Positions 1 through 12,299 of a stretch of 64,000 bases of DNA are shown one piece after another. Each line of letters begins with the position of its first letter. Position 1 is the stretch's first letter. The notes below the pieces were generated by a model, which saw only the letters and a list, made by a program, of their open reading frames with translations, searched no databases and was not told the origin of the DNA. Source of the DNA: Monosporascus cannonballus (taxonomy: Eukaryota; Ascomycota; Sordariomycetes; Xylariales). Made by a program: the position numbers and the translations under genes. The stretch spans positions 150,999 through 214,998 of the forward strand of contig QJNS01000131.1 in NCBI GenBank assembly GCA_004154925.1, read 5' to 3'.

Positions 1-218
1 ATAACAGCTAATTAATTAATATATGTTTTAATTAAGCGAATAAGACTTTTAATTATTAGATATAAGGGATATTAGTTGTATATGTATTAATAACTAGTTA
101 TAAGTGCTTTCGAACGCGTATTGCACTTTAAGGTGATCTAATCCCGGAACATATATGTTTCGATCAGAGGGAATCTTCCGTATATGGGGTGCTAGAGCAC
201 CCTCTGCTAGCTGACAAA
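1..218. other. Left-edge flank, no gene seen
   Basis: This is AT-rich sequence that becomes less AT-rich from about 110 onward, directly before the first LTR. It contains a short perfect palindrome at 187-202 (GGGTGCT, two bases, AGCACCC). No coding signature was recognised. It may be the end of another transposable element or spared host DNA. Confidence 0.4.
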
Positions 219-604
219 TGTTATGGCCCAACAAGCCACGGTCTTCAGAAACGGTCCGTCATAACCCAACCACAAGTGCGCGGTGGGGCAGGTCACGTAA
301 TGGATTACCAACTTACTGGTGGTGAGCCAGTAAGCCGGATTATTAATTTACTAGTGGGAAGCCAATAAGCCGGATTACCAATTTACCCATAATAATTTAA
401 CGAATAAAAAAAATATATGCGCTTATTATTTTCATATATTTAAAAAATTTTAATATATAATATAATATTATTATTTAATATATCTTTAAAATTACGAAAT
501 GTAATACGTTATTATGTTTATTCGTTATATTTTTATAATGCTTCTGCTAATATAAACCCGTACGATTAAGGTTTAATAATTAGTTAAACGGTGTAGCTGT
601 TATA
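219..604 (+). repeat. E1 5' LTR
   Basis: It starts TGTTATGGCCC and ends near GCTGTTATA, where the ancestral end is ...CACA. It is 386 bp. It carries about two units of the 35-bp repeat typical of this LTR family (AGTAAGCCGG motifs around 320-385). Its first 150 bp are much less mutated than the rest and nearly match the reverse complement of the solo LTR at 40639-41027. Confidence 0.88.
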
Positions 605-739
605 CGTTATAAGTTTTTATTTAGTAATACCGTTAAATTCTGAGAAATATTACCGACGTTATATTTGTTAGCAAATAGCCCGAACAGCCTTTTTACTAAA
701 TTTCTAATTACTCGGATATTAGAATAGAATTCGAAAAGG

Positions 740-2000
740 AAAAGGAAAAGCCTTGCCTTTTTTGCGAAAAAAATCTTTAATATCTGGATATTATAAATAA
801 ACGCATTATTTAGCTTAAAAGAAATAATAATAATTTTACAACGTCCTTTTAAGCAATCTATAAAAAGCTTAAGGAAAAAAAGTTTCCGAAATTAAAAGGT
901 TTTTTCGAATAAGTTAAGTTATTTAGCTAAATTTTATTAAGGAATTAAAAAAAGCCTTTAAACCTCTTAAGCTAAGACGTTTCGATGGAACCTTAATTAA
1001 GTTATAATTGTTTTTAATTTATTACCGAATATATTTCGAGTATTTTGTTATTCGATTTGTTACGCCTATTATATAAATTAAATTCGTAACCGGATAATTT
1101 ACCGGAAATACGGTTATTTGATTTAAGTTCGTTATAAAAAAATATTATTTTATTAATCGAAAAACGAAATCCGGAAATAGTACAAATTTATAACGATTAT
1201 AAATAATTTAAACAAGTATTAACGAAATTTTTCAAAATAATAAATAGAAAAACAAAAGCCGAAATATAAATCCAGTAATTATAATAAAAATTTGCATCTA
1301 ATTACGGTAATACGCTGGTTTAATTAGTAATTAAGTTGAATTAAGGATAAAAAATATTAATAACTAAGTTTTTTAACGGCTTAAAAAATGCAGAAAGAAT
1401 TTTTTAAATTTAATCGGCCTAATTATTTATCGAATTATATCGTTATAATAATTAAAATTAACGATCGATAATACGTATGACGTATTAAAAATACCAAAAG
1501 AAAAAATAATAATAAACCTTAATATATGGTTAATATTAACGTTTTTCGATATAAGAACATTTTTCACGATACAGAACTAAGATATATGGAACTAGGAATT
1601 ACTTATAGGAAAAACTAAAGCTAAACCAAATGTTACAATTGCAATAAAATGGGATATAAGGTAACATAATGTAAAGCACCTAAGAAGCCTTACTAAGATA
1701 ATTGGAAACCTATATCTAAGAGATAATCTAGAGAAAACCAAAAGAACGGAAGTAAATTTATTAATATAATTCAGTTTAAGCACATATTAGGTCCCCTATA
1801 ATAAGAAATTTAGCAAGGAATACGAGAAATTAAAAAGCTGGCTTAATAGGTATCGCAAACATAATAAGAAGTATTATAAGAATAATTACACGAATATTAA
1901 AATTAAATAAAAGAAATTTATTCCGAAACCCTTAATCGATACGGCAGAACGCATACTATATCCTATCGACGACGAGAATATCCTAATTACGAAAAATAAA
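740..2000 (+). pseudogene. E1 gag, RIP-broken
   Basis: This is a degraded capsid gene. A capsid-like block around 975-1110 reads RRFDGT..., then LFL..Y..YFEYFV and a TG motif, which resembles the retrotransposon gag domain. A CCHC zinc knuckle lies at 1631-1672: Cys, Tyr, Asn, Cys, four residues, then a Tyr in place of the metal-binding His, and a final Cys after an in-frame TAA. The His-to-Tyr change and the stop are both what C-to-T mutation at CpA gives. No frame of useful length remains. The domain order and the upstream LTR fix its identity. Confidence 0.75.
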
Positions 2001-2559
2001 AGTAATGGATTTATAAACGAATTACTCGTATATATTATAAGAAATTTAATTTTCCAAACCGTACCGGAAATAATAAAGATAATGAATAATAGTATTGATA
2101 TTTTCGATCTATAACTCTAGGAGATATTTAATAATTGGCCGAAACGGAAAGCTGGCCTAAAAAAAAGCAATACCCGTAAGAAAATCTTTATTATTATTAT
2201 TAATAATATGATTACTAAACTAAAAAGGAGTTAACCTAGTATACAGTAGAAAGATACTGTTAAAAAGCTACTACGAATTTTTATTTTTAATTAGCATTTA
2301 TTATAGATTTTTACGAAAGGAAAATTTTTAAAAAAAATACGTTAATTTATAAGTAAATTCTAGAACGATAATTAGAACGACGCATAATGGGATGTAATCG
2401 TAAATATAAGGGAATGATTTGTTCGATAAGGAAAAAAACTATAGCAAAATTAAAAGCAATTAATATAATTCGAAAAAATAATATACTGGCTATAATAACA
2501 AATATAATAGCTTAACCCGTTAAACAAAAAACATAAATAAAGTTCGACAGATTCGAATA

Positions 2560-5500
2560 AGAATTAAAAGAAAAAGGTTACCTATAAAAAAGCCGCAAGA
2601 TAACGAAACCTAAAAAAATCAAAAGAAATTCCCAAAAAGGGCTTTAAACGTGACGATAAAAACCGTTAATAATCTTATTACTTTGGATATACGAATCGGA
2701 ACGTACTGGTATACTGTAATAATAGATTGCAAAACTTTGAGCGAAAATTATATTGCACTAGATATAGTTAATAAGCTTAAATTACTATAAAGATATAAGT
2801 TAAAACCTTATATAACGACAAATGTGGAAAATTAGGAATTCGCCTACGATAACGGGAAAATTATACGCAAAATTAATTACCTCGAGATTTTTATTTAAAG
2901 ATGATACCAGATAATTGATTTCGATATCGTTTTATTCGAGAATTACGATATAATCTTAAAATTGTTATAAATAGGTTAATACGGAATATTGATTAACGGA
3001 AAAATTAATTAGATAAAGTTTATTTTATTCCCCATTAATAAACAACAAAAAAGAAATTAAGATCTTAATATTCGATTGATAATAGCGACGAATATATATA
3101 TAAGAATACGACAAAAACCTTATCACCTAAAGAGACAAAATATAAGAAAAAAAACGAACATTAAAGAAAAATACGACGTATCGTTATTACTATTCGAACG
3201 AAATTAAAGCAACTAAACGACAATTTAAAATAATAGCCCCAAAAGTCAGAAAATTTGATTAATATGTTACTATAATATTATAGATACGAACAGTTCTTTA
3301 AAAAGGAGCTTTATACGAAGTTATCAGAATATAACGAATAAAATTATGAGATAGTTTTTAAGGAAGGATTTTCGACGAAGTGTTACCCCATTTACAATTT
3401 TAACGGAGACGAACTACGCATTCTCAAAGAATACTTAAAAGATCGGTTATAGAAAAATTGGATTCGACCTTCGAAATTACCAGCAGGATACCTTATATTA
3501 TTTATACCTAAAAAAAATAAAAACTGCAACTTATGGTTAACAATTAACAACTGAATAATATCACAATTAAACATTTAATACCATTCTTTCTAATTACGGA
3601 AATAAAAAACTAACTTTATAAAGCCAAATAATTTATAACATTCGATCTTAAAGATAAATAACCTTATTAAAATTAAAAAAAGATATAATTAAAAAACAGT
3701 CTTTAAAACAAAATACGCACTATTTAAGTACTTGGTTATACTAATAGAATTTACGAACGTATTAATAATTTTTCAACGAATGGTAAATTATGTGCTACGA
3801 GAATACCTTAATATTTTCGTAATATGTTATCTCGACGACATTTTCATTTTTTCAAAAACGGAAAAAACATACGTAAAACACGTTCATAAAGTTCTTTAAG
3901 CTTTATAGAACGCAAAGTTACTTATTAATACAAAAAACAGTCAATTCTATAAATAGAAAATGGAATATTTAGAATATATTATTACCACAGAACATATCAG
4001 GATGAACCCTAAGAAAATCACTGTAATTATAAAATAGCAGACGCTAACAACGGTTAAAAAAGTACAAATATTCCTTAAATTCGCTAACTACTATAGAAAA
4101 TTTATTCGGAACTTTAGTAAGATAATTATACCCTTAACGAATCTTACGAAAAAAAAGTTTAAATAAACGCCAAATACCGAAAAAACGTTTCAAAATATTA
4201 AGGATATAATTATTAGCAAGCTAGTGTTAATTATGTACGATTGAAACCGCCTTATTAAATTAAAAACCGATATTTCGGATTATACATTAGGCGTAATGAT
4301 CGGATAACGAAATAAGTAAGGCAAATTATATTTTATTATATTTTTTTTCGTACAAATTAAAAGGAGCCGAACTTAATTATAATATATTTAATAAGGAATT
4401 TGTGGCCATTATTATAGTATTTTGAGAGTTTAGGTACTTCCTAAAGGGAAATTTATACCAGGTTAAGGTTTATACGAATTACCAAAATTTTACCCGATTT
4501 ATTATAATTAAAAAAATTTACAAAACGATAATTTCGTTATGCGAAAAAATTGGCGAACTTCGACTTTGGTTTTATTTACAAGAAGGGCTTAGAAAATAAT
4601 AAAGCAGATACCCTAAACAAGCGACCAAACCTCGAAAACAAATTGGTTAAAATTAGCTATATAATTTTCGATACCAATATAAAAGGATATTTACGCTTAC
4701 GATAAATTGCAACAATTCGAGTAGTACATTTTAATATGCATTAAAGGATTTAGCAGTATAACGATAATTTTTTAAAAAATTAAGAAACGGACAAAATACA
4801 AGTTCTACAAAAATACTAGAAGGATTTAGTACGAAAAATATACGAATATCAGCTATATAGATATTTAGAGATCCACAAAACCCTAGAACGACTCCGACGT
4901 ATATATTTCTTTTTTAAAATAAAATTAACGGTATAGAAAATTATATAACAATATAATATTTGCGCCAGAACAAAAATACGACGACATAAGTTATACGGAA
5001 AATTATAACTATTACTAGTCGTAAAGCGATTATGATATTTAGTTATATTTAACTTTATTATTAAGCTTTTTATGTTAAAATATTCAGTTATAGAAATATA
5101 TTACAATAGCATTTTCGTAATCGTCGATCGACTTACGAAAGTTTCCTATTTCGTATTATATTATAAGGATATAGATGCCAAATAAATGGTATACATTTTT
5201 TAGACATATTTTTTAAGTATACGAATTACTTATAAAAATTATTTTAAATAAAGGATCGATATTTGTATCAAAGTTTTGACAAGGCCTAATGATATAAATC
5301 GGCTTAGATTACAAATTATCCAATATATGTAAATTTTAAATATATAAATAAATAAAGTAAATAAATTAAACTTTCAAATTTTACTTACGATATTATATCA
5401 ATTACGAATAAAATAACTAAGTTAAGAACTTACTTATTACCTAATTAACTTATAATATTAATTATTACGAAAATATTAACATAATATTAATTAACGTATA

Positions 5501-6130
5501 TTTCGGTTTTATTTTAAAAATGTACAAAACAATACGTAATAACGATTTAATTAATATTAAAGCAATCTTTACATTAAAATAATTACGATAGCTGCAATAA
5601 AAAAGAAAATTAAAATTGGAATTTATATGGAATTAAATACATAAATATTATAACAAAAAAAAGTTAAACAGATTAATTTTTGAAAAGGAGGAGATGATTA
5701 TTTTCGTTGTCAAAAATATTTAAATAAAACGACCTAGCAAAACATTCGATTTCAAATATATCGATCTATATAAAATTACTAAGAAAATCTTAGAAAACAA
5801 TTATTAATTAGAATTTTTATCGAAAGTTAAATTCCATTTAATTTTTTATATTTCTATATTCGAATTAATAGCAGATATAATTAAAGTATATATAGCATAA
5901 GATAATATAGAAGTAAAAAACGAACAAATATACAAACTAAAAAAGATTTCCGATATGCAAAAATAAAGCGGATTTACCTAATACCTCATTAAATAAAAAA
6001 AATATCCAGATTCCGAGAATACTTAGGAATTTACCAAAAACCTTATTAACGCTTAACGCTTATTAAAAAATATTTACTAATAATGGCGGAACCACCCGAA
6101 ATAATGGTATTTTAGTTTATAAGATCTAAA
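2560..6130 (+). pseudogene. E1 pol (PR-RT-RH-IN-chromodomain), RIP-broken
   Basis: The protease active site is seen near 2725 (IIDC followed by a mutated Gly, then ENYIALD). Reverse transcriptase covers about 3430-3960: IRPSKLPAGYLILFIPKK is recognisable near 3460-3515, and the catalytic YLDD is intact at 3828-3839. RNase H follows to about 4480. An integrase zinc region lies near 4855-4990, and the first catalytic Asp appears mutated to Asn near 5050. A chromodomain lies about 5905-6065 (YPDSENT near 6010). Chromodomains guide integration to methylated histones, which fits the dense heterochromatic setting. Many in-frame stops make it non-functional. Confidence 0.85.
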
Positions 6131-6687
6131 AAAAGAAGTTCTTAGTTTACCGGATTCCAATTAATAATATCCACCTTATCTAAAACCTGTATTTTAATTA
6201 TAGATTTTAATTCTAATTACGCAAAATCGTTAAAATTATCCAAAAATTAAAAGGCACGATTAATAAATTTCGCACCCTTGGATTGATAATATTAGCATTA
6301 ACGATATATACGAGAAAAATACGCAAAAGTTTTGGATAAAGATTTCTTAGCCGCTAATTTTTTCTTTTTAATTTTTTCGACTTTACGATATAACGATTAA
6401 TTATAAAAATAGAGATTTTTATCCAGTTACACGAACGACCTCGACGAACATATTTCTTATAACGAAAAACTTTATTTCTTATTTGACAATTAAGTTGTCG
6501 GGCAAAACAAAAAGACTAAGATTTTGCGTTAAAACTTTCGAATTTAATTAAATTAACCAGACCAAATCATTATTCGGATTTGCGAAAATGATATTTAAAT
6601 ATATCCGAAAACATATTAAATAAATAAAGAAAATCTACCGAAAAAAAAGGAAATCTTAAGGGCAAGATTTGTAAAAAAGGGAGATTA

Positions 6688-7005
6688 TGTTATAGCTTAA
6701 CAAATTACAGTTTCTAAAAACGGTTTATTATAACCCAACCATAAATTCGTAATAGGGCAAATTACGTAATAAATTATTAACTTATTAGTAATGATCTAAT
6801 AAATAAAAATAAAATATATACGTTTATTATTTCCATAAATCTAAATAATTTCAGCTTATAATATAATATCGTTACCCAAGGTACTCTTGGAATTACGAAA
6901 CGTAATACGTTACTATATTCATTGCTCAGATTCCCACGATACTCCTGCCAACATAAACCTATACAACTAAGGTTTAATAGTTGGTTAAACCGCCTAGTCG
7001 TCACA
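6688..7005 (+). repeat. E1 3' LTR, shortened
   Basis: It starts TGTTATAGCTT just after a purine-rich tract and ends CTAGTCGTCACA. It is 318 bp against 386 bp for the 5' LTR. The missing ~70 bp corresponds to the 35-bp tandem units, leaving only about half a unit. Bases 6880-7005 are less mutated than the first half. Confidence 0.87.
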
Positions 7006-7362
7006 TCGAAACTGTATAAAACTGGATAAAAAATTATATTAAAAACAAATAAAAATTCGAAAAAAGGCTTTTATATAATAATTTTTGCAAATACGTTAAA
7101 TAAATTTAGGTGATAATTTTTTAAAAAAATAATTATTAAACTTAATTAAGAAAATACCGTACATTATTAAGCTATTATTAACGCCTAAAGAAAATATATA
7201 AAATATTAAGTTATATTTTTTTAAAATTACTTTATAAATTATAATTTTTATTTATTATTATAATAGCTTTAACGCCGGTTATTTATTTTATTTATATTAT
7301 ATATAACTTTAAATATTAAATATAAGAATTATAAATACAGAGTTTTTAGCGAAATAGGCTAA
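7006..7362. other. AT-rich spacer, nothing recognised
   Basis: This is extremely AT-rich sequence between E1 and the first GC island. No reading frame, LTR end or RNA gene was recognised. The shift to balanced composition at about 7363 is abrupt. Confidence 0.5.
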
Positions 7363-8082
7363 TACAAGGTGGGTTATTACTATGTGGGCCTCGCGGCCGA
7401 CATACCTAGCAGTGTTTTTAAAATTACCCATAACACCATAGTAAACTGTAACTACCTAGACCTGTCCTCCACCAAAGGTCCATACAACCCACGTTACCCG
7501 TATTTTCCTTCGGCCTTGGAAAGCTCGAAAGCAAGCGAAGGAGCAAGCAAGCAAGCATGCCATCAGCGCTGGCATCGTGCTACTAGTACGTCGGGCGATC
7601 CGATCAGCTACACACCTTGGCAACCCACATCTTCGCTGATTCTCTCCACGCATTCTGCCTCTCACCTTGGATGTTCAAGATCTACAGCAAACATATGTAG
7701 TCTCATCGGTCTAATGTTAGGCCACTGGGATAATGAAGATACACCATGTTTCGCCGTGTCCGACCTTCACGAAGTCCTGTACTACCTACAAGCATCGCGG
7801 GCAAGATGCATGCGGGGTGGCAACCTCTGCTACGGACGGTGGCATCTACCAATGCGAGGGAAACGGCATGCAGGGTTTCGAATGAAGAGACTGAGGTCGC
7901 TTCCCGGATTGATGGGTGTCGGACATCTGGTAAATGTGTGCAAGAAAGAAACGGCTCCTATTGAACGGATGGGCCTCGTAAGACACTTGAACATTGCTAA
8001 TTTAGAGTTCAACAGCGTTATCCAACGGCACGCACCATTCGATTTCTACGATGGTACCAGACAAAGTTTTAACACATTGTAA
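7363..8082 (+). CDS. Orphan open frame in GC island, 8 Cys
   Basis: This is one of two places where G+C rises to about half. A frame runs without a stop from 7363 (after TAA at 7360-7362) to TAA at 8080-8082, about 239 codons, which is long for chance at this composition. Counting from the GTG at 7369 as residue 1, there are eight Cys (27, 64, 102, 110, 127, 147, 154, 191) and no clear signal peptide or known domain. The first in-frame ATG comes in the middle (Met116), so if real it is a 3' exon or a truncated gene whose 5' part lies in RIP-mutated DNA. Other frames also look protein-like: an ATG frame at 7733-7885 has four Cys, and a frame shifted by one base is open to 7964. Which frame is used is undecided. 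The setting, an isolated gene among RIP-damaged transposons, is where fungal effector genes are often found, but function is unknown. Confidence 0.35.
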   Translation, partial: YKVGYYYVGLAADIPSSVFKITHNTIVNCNYLDLSSTKGPYNPRYPYFPSALESSKASEGASKQACHQRWHRATSTSGDPISYTPWQPTSSLILSTHSASHLGCSRSTANICSLIGLMLGHWDNEDTPCFAVSDLHEVLYYLQASRARCMRGGNLCYGRWHLPMRGKRHAGFRMKRLRSLPGLMGVGHLVNVCKKETAPIERMGLVRHLNIANLEFNSVIQRHAPFDFYDGTRQSFNTL

Positions 8083-8180
8083 TGTAGCTGTGGGCCGTAC
8101 TAGTTACCACGCTTTACTAATTAGGTATAAATTAACAACGATTAGCCACAGGTACATAGTCAGACTATATCTTAGCTTGT
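8083..8180. other. Tail of first GC island
   Basis: This is balanced-composition sequence after the stop at 8082. It could be the 3' untranslated part of whatever the island encodes. No terminator or polyadenylation signal stands out. Confidence 0.3.
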
Positions 8181-11100
8181 AACTTTTTAGCTTTTAAATA
8201 TTAATAATGTATAAAGTAAATCTATATTATTAATATATTAGTTATTATGCTGATTTAAATAATATTTTATAGAATTATTAATATGCTTAAATATATAAAC
8301 TAGTTCGCAGTAACTTAAAGATTATTTTTAATAAAGTAATTTAGTAATTTAATCAAAATTATTTTAAAGTTTTAATATATTTTAATCTATTATATTAATT
8401 GCATAATAAATTATCTTATAAAATATTATATAAGAATTGCGCTCTATTACTATGTGAAATTTATATAGAGTTGTTTTAAAAAAGATAAAGGATTTTATTA
8501 AGTATAAAATAATATTGAAATATAATTATTTGTAATAATGCTATCGAAATATGTAATTATTAACATAATTTTTAAGTATTAGAAGTTCGAATGCGAAATA
8601 TAATACGCTTATACATTATAGTATACGTTTCTTCTTTGTATATATTAACTACTTTTTTGTTTTTTTATAAATTACAATATTTTTAAAAGTGATAAAAATT
8701 TCGCTATAATATTTTTCTTACACTAAGTTTAAGTTTTAACAAGTCGTTTAATCTTAATAAAAGAACAATAAAATATATTACTAGTATTTCCTAATAAAAG
8801 TAATGTAACAATTACAGTTTTTAATAAATAATTATTATTAATACTTAGTCGTTTTTAAGTAAATGTAGTAAATATTAAACTTAAACGTAATAATTCTTTT
8901 CATTTATTGCGAGTAAGATTATATGAATTATTTCCATTTTTATATATATATTTACTAAAAGCTAATATTGAGTATTTTAGAAAACTTAAGCGTTTATTAG
9001 TACTCGCTGTATAAGAAATCTCACAGTTATATAATATTGTAAAATAAATGTTTTTAACGCTATATATAAGCTTAATTTAATATTATAGTTATTTAAATCG
9101 CGTTTTATTAAAAACAATTATAATTTATGTAAATTACTTAAAATAAGTCGACAAAACAGTATTTAACATATTTTTTTAAAAAAAGGTTAAACGAAATAAG
9201 ACAAGGTTTAAATAATACCGATACGTTTTTAAAAAACTTATTTTTAATTTCTTATTAAAACAAAGTGTTATAAAAATAGAGATTTTTGTCTTAAGAAAAA
9301 CTTCTTTTAAAGCTTAATATAGACTCGTAACGGCTAAATATCGGCTAAGGCTTTTAACCTTTCTAAGTGAATTAAGTAATCTAGATAATCTAGAACCAGA
9401 TTATATAAATTATATAAATCTATGATATAGTCATTTTAAAAAGAAGAAATATATAATAATCTCGTTTAATATATAAATAGCCGCTTATTAAATGTCGCTT
9501 TTAATTAATAATTTAAAGTTTTATTGAAGGTATCATGTTTTAATAAAGAGAAAAATTTGTAGATTATTTTTATCTTATTATTACTTATAAAAAATAACTG
9601 TTTTTGAGTATTTTCTATATTTCTACATAAATATATAATAGATTTGTTCGATATTAATAATTTTCCAATTAGTAACTAACGAATAATTCCCGGCCTAATT
9701 ATATATAAGTTATTAAAAATTCAATTAAAGAGATATTATAAAATGATATTTAAAAATAAAATATTAATTGGATTTTAATTATTAGCTAATAAACCTTTAT
9801 TAATTAAATTACACGATTTTCTTCACTAAAAAGATATCGCGATTAATGGATAATATAACACATTTTATTACTTAATTTTTAAAAAGCTTTTTTTAATAAC
9901 TATTTAGTTTCATAAATAATACTATTAAAATTGAAGAATTTAAAATTAAAATGATTAAGAAAAACTACTAAAGCGAAATAAAAGAGCAAAAAAAAACATT
10001 ATGTTTCATACAAAACTAAATATTATAATAATAAAAATTCAAGCTTTAAATAAAACACCAAATTTACTTAATAACGAAATATCTTAACTTTATTATTATT
10101 TAGTATATATTAATTGCACAAAAACACAAATTTGGTTTTTAATTATTATAAATATTAAACGTTAAAAGCTATAAATAACTTATTTAAAGCCTTAAAATAT
10201 ATTTCCAGATATAAAAGAAATTTTAGTTTAGGCTAGATTTTATCTTAAATTTTATTAAAGTTTTTTAATAGAAAATCACTAGAAATTGACGGTTATTTTA
10301 CAATTATTCGCGGAAAATATTATAATTCGAACATATTATAGAAAATTGCTTACCAAATTACTTTCACAATTTTTCGAATATAATTAACTATATCTTTAGC
10401 AGATATGGGCACTTTAAGAAAATATACGAATATTATTTAAAAATCTAAATAAGAAACAGCACGTTATTAAACAATTTTATCTTTTTTGCTAAATTAAATT
10501 AACATCCAAATATACAATAAATCTTACTTATTTAACCATAATATAGAACATGATAAAAATATATTATGTTATCTTTTTTATAACGGCATAAGTTTAAAGT
10601 AAAAAATAAATTATATATGGAATTTAAGATTAGGTTTTTTGCGATATATATTAACAAAGCTATTATTGCTAATAAACGTACTTTTAATCAATACTTCGAG
10701 AAAGAAATTAGTAAACAAAAGGACAATAAAAAAGCTAGTAGCCGAATTAAAAAAAAGTAAACCTTAAAACACAAATTAAATAAAAAAACATTTTAATTTT
10801 AGCAAAATGGGCCATTTAATAAGCAAATACCATTCTTCTAATAAAAAAAGGTCTAAAGAAATAAAATATTTTTAATTCTAAAAAAGGCTAAAACGGTTAA
10901 ATACGAAACAAACGACAAAAAAAAGAGAAAAAAGTGAATTCGATTTTCATTTAGTCAAGATTTATTACTATAACTATTTATATCTAGAATAATATCTTAA
11001 AAACTAGAATTATTTTATATATTAGAATTTTAAGATTAAAACTTGTAAATATTATCTTAAATAAACAGCTTTTAGAATAACTATAAAGCTAAAATATTTT

Positions 11101-12041
11101 TACTTTTTCGATATATAAAATACGAAATATACAACAAGTACGGCCAGTTTTAGCCAGATGTTAATAATTATAAATAAATATCATCTAAGTTTTCTAAATT
11201 TCTTAAATAGATTATATATTTTTAAAACAACACTTAATCGAAAGCTTATAATTTACTGTATTTTATAATGTGTTTCGATGCTAATTACTTAATTTACTAA
11301 TACGTCCAGAAAATAATCACTTTTGAACTAAATAAAACAACTGAAGGCTTATAGAACTAAACGATAAATATAAACTATAAAACTTTTCTAATAACAAGAA
11401 TATCACAAATCTTATATCTCGAATTAAAGCAAAGTTAAAAAACTATATCGTAAGAGTATTTATATTATTTTCGAACATTATATGCCTAATTTAAATTTCT
11501 AAATATAAAAACGAAATTGTAAAACTTCTATCCTTTAGAATTTTAATTCCGAAAATATAAAACAAAATTTGTATCAAAAAAGTAGTACCTATCAAATGGG
11601 AATAAAAAGAATATTATATAAATATATTGTTAAGTACTCCGAAAAAAGGTGATATCATAAATATATAACGTTAATTAGAAACGTTAAAAGCTTTTTAATT
11701 AAGATATGAGAAACTTATAATTATAAAAACTTATAAAAAGTTCAAAAATATGTAGTTAAATTAAAATTTAAATTAATTATAAAAAGAAAAATAAAATTAT
11801 TTTACTAATAATACTAAAAACATATTAAATTTCATAACCATATAAAATAAATTTTTATATATTACTATTAATAAAGAAAAGTTTATCTAAGTACGAAAAT
11901 AAATAAGTAGTTTAAAAAGCCTAAGATGCTTTTTAATTAAATTTAAAATATTAGAACTGAGTTTTACAAAACGTAACGAAAATTTCAAATTACGATATTA
12001 ATTTAAAATTATTTTAAATAGTTAAAGATTTTTCTAAAATA
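8181..12041. other. Degraded AT-rich repeat DNA left of copia element
   Basis: There is no gene here that I can support. Sequence at about 9290-9700 resembles 29800-30200 (a shared AGATTATATAAATTA-type core and similar flanks), so it belongs to a dispersed repeat. The part from about 10200 onward has scattered Lys/Asn-rich stretches in + frames and could be the 5' half of the old gypsy element whose polymerase appears at 24819-25560. That is inferred from position only. Confidence 0.35.
9290..9700 (+). repeat. Dispersed repeat, copy 1 (unclassified)
   Basis: It can be aligned by eye with 29800-30200. Both read (A)GAAAAA(A)CT(T/C)CTTTTAA, then a CGATTAAAT- or CGGCTAAAT-like stretch, then AGATTATATAAATTA. 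Divergence is high and consistent with heavy C-to-T mutation. No termini were found. Confidence 0.4.
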
Positions 12042-12255
12042 TCAGTCGGCAGTTGGGTGCTTCAGATGCCTACGGCTGGCGCTTTGAAGCAATGCTCTGC
12101 AGCCTGAGACGGCGTTTGCCTAGGGACCACCATTTGTACAAATAGGACATATATGTAAGGACGGTACGCCCCAGACTTTTTTAATCTTTCCTAGTATAGA
12201 TTAGTAAGGTATTATTAGTTTCCTATATTTAATTATTGTAATTACTGATATAATA
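12042..12255 (+). repeat. E3 5' LTR (copia)
   Basis: About 212 bp, moderately G+C and well preserved in its first 130 bp (TCGGCAGTTGGGTGCTTCAG, CTACGGCTGGCGCTTTGAAG). The same landmarks recur in order in the 3' LTR. The distal 80 bp are more AT-converted. Confidence 0.85.
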
Positions 12256-12299
12256 ATATTTTTTAGTTTTTGGCAACCATAATACGTTAAATAAAGTGA

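Larger units (their letters stand above)
219..7005 (+). mobile_element. E1: RIP-degraded Ty3/gypsy chromovirus
   Basis: This is a full-length LTR retrotransposon, with direct LTRs at 219-604 and 6688-7005. In + orientation it shows gag with a zinc knuckle, protease, reverse transcriptase, RNase H, integrase and a C-terminal chromodomain, which is the gag-pol order of chromoviruses. A purine-rich tract (about 6674-6684) lies just before the 3' LTR. The reading frames are full of TAA and TAG stops made from CAA and CAG, so nothing can be translated. The five bases outside each LTR (acaaa and tcgaa) do not match, unlike the related copies E2 and E4 and the solo LTR. The element may therefore be a recombinant or have lost its duplication. 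Confidence 0.9.

Noticed and set aside
1592..1783. 63-codon - strand frame across E1 gag zinc knuckle
   Set aside because: It is a shadow of the + strand gag region; the zinc-knuckle pattern is on the other strand.
3392..3574. 60-codon - strand frame in E1 RT
   Set aside because: Antisense to recognisable + strand reverse transcriptase text.
7456..7665. - strand frame with a hydrophobic Ala/Cys/Leu-rich stretch after an internal ATG (signal-peptide-like)
   Set aside because: The stretch comes from a short GCAA/GCAAG-rich repeat on the + strand (7530-7558), and the frame stops soon after with no supported exon to follow.
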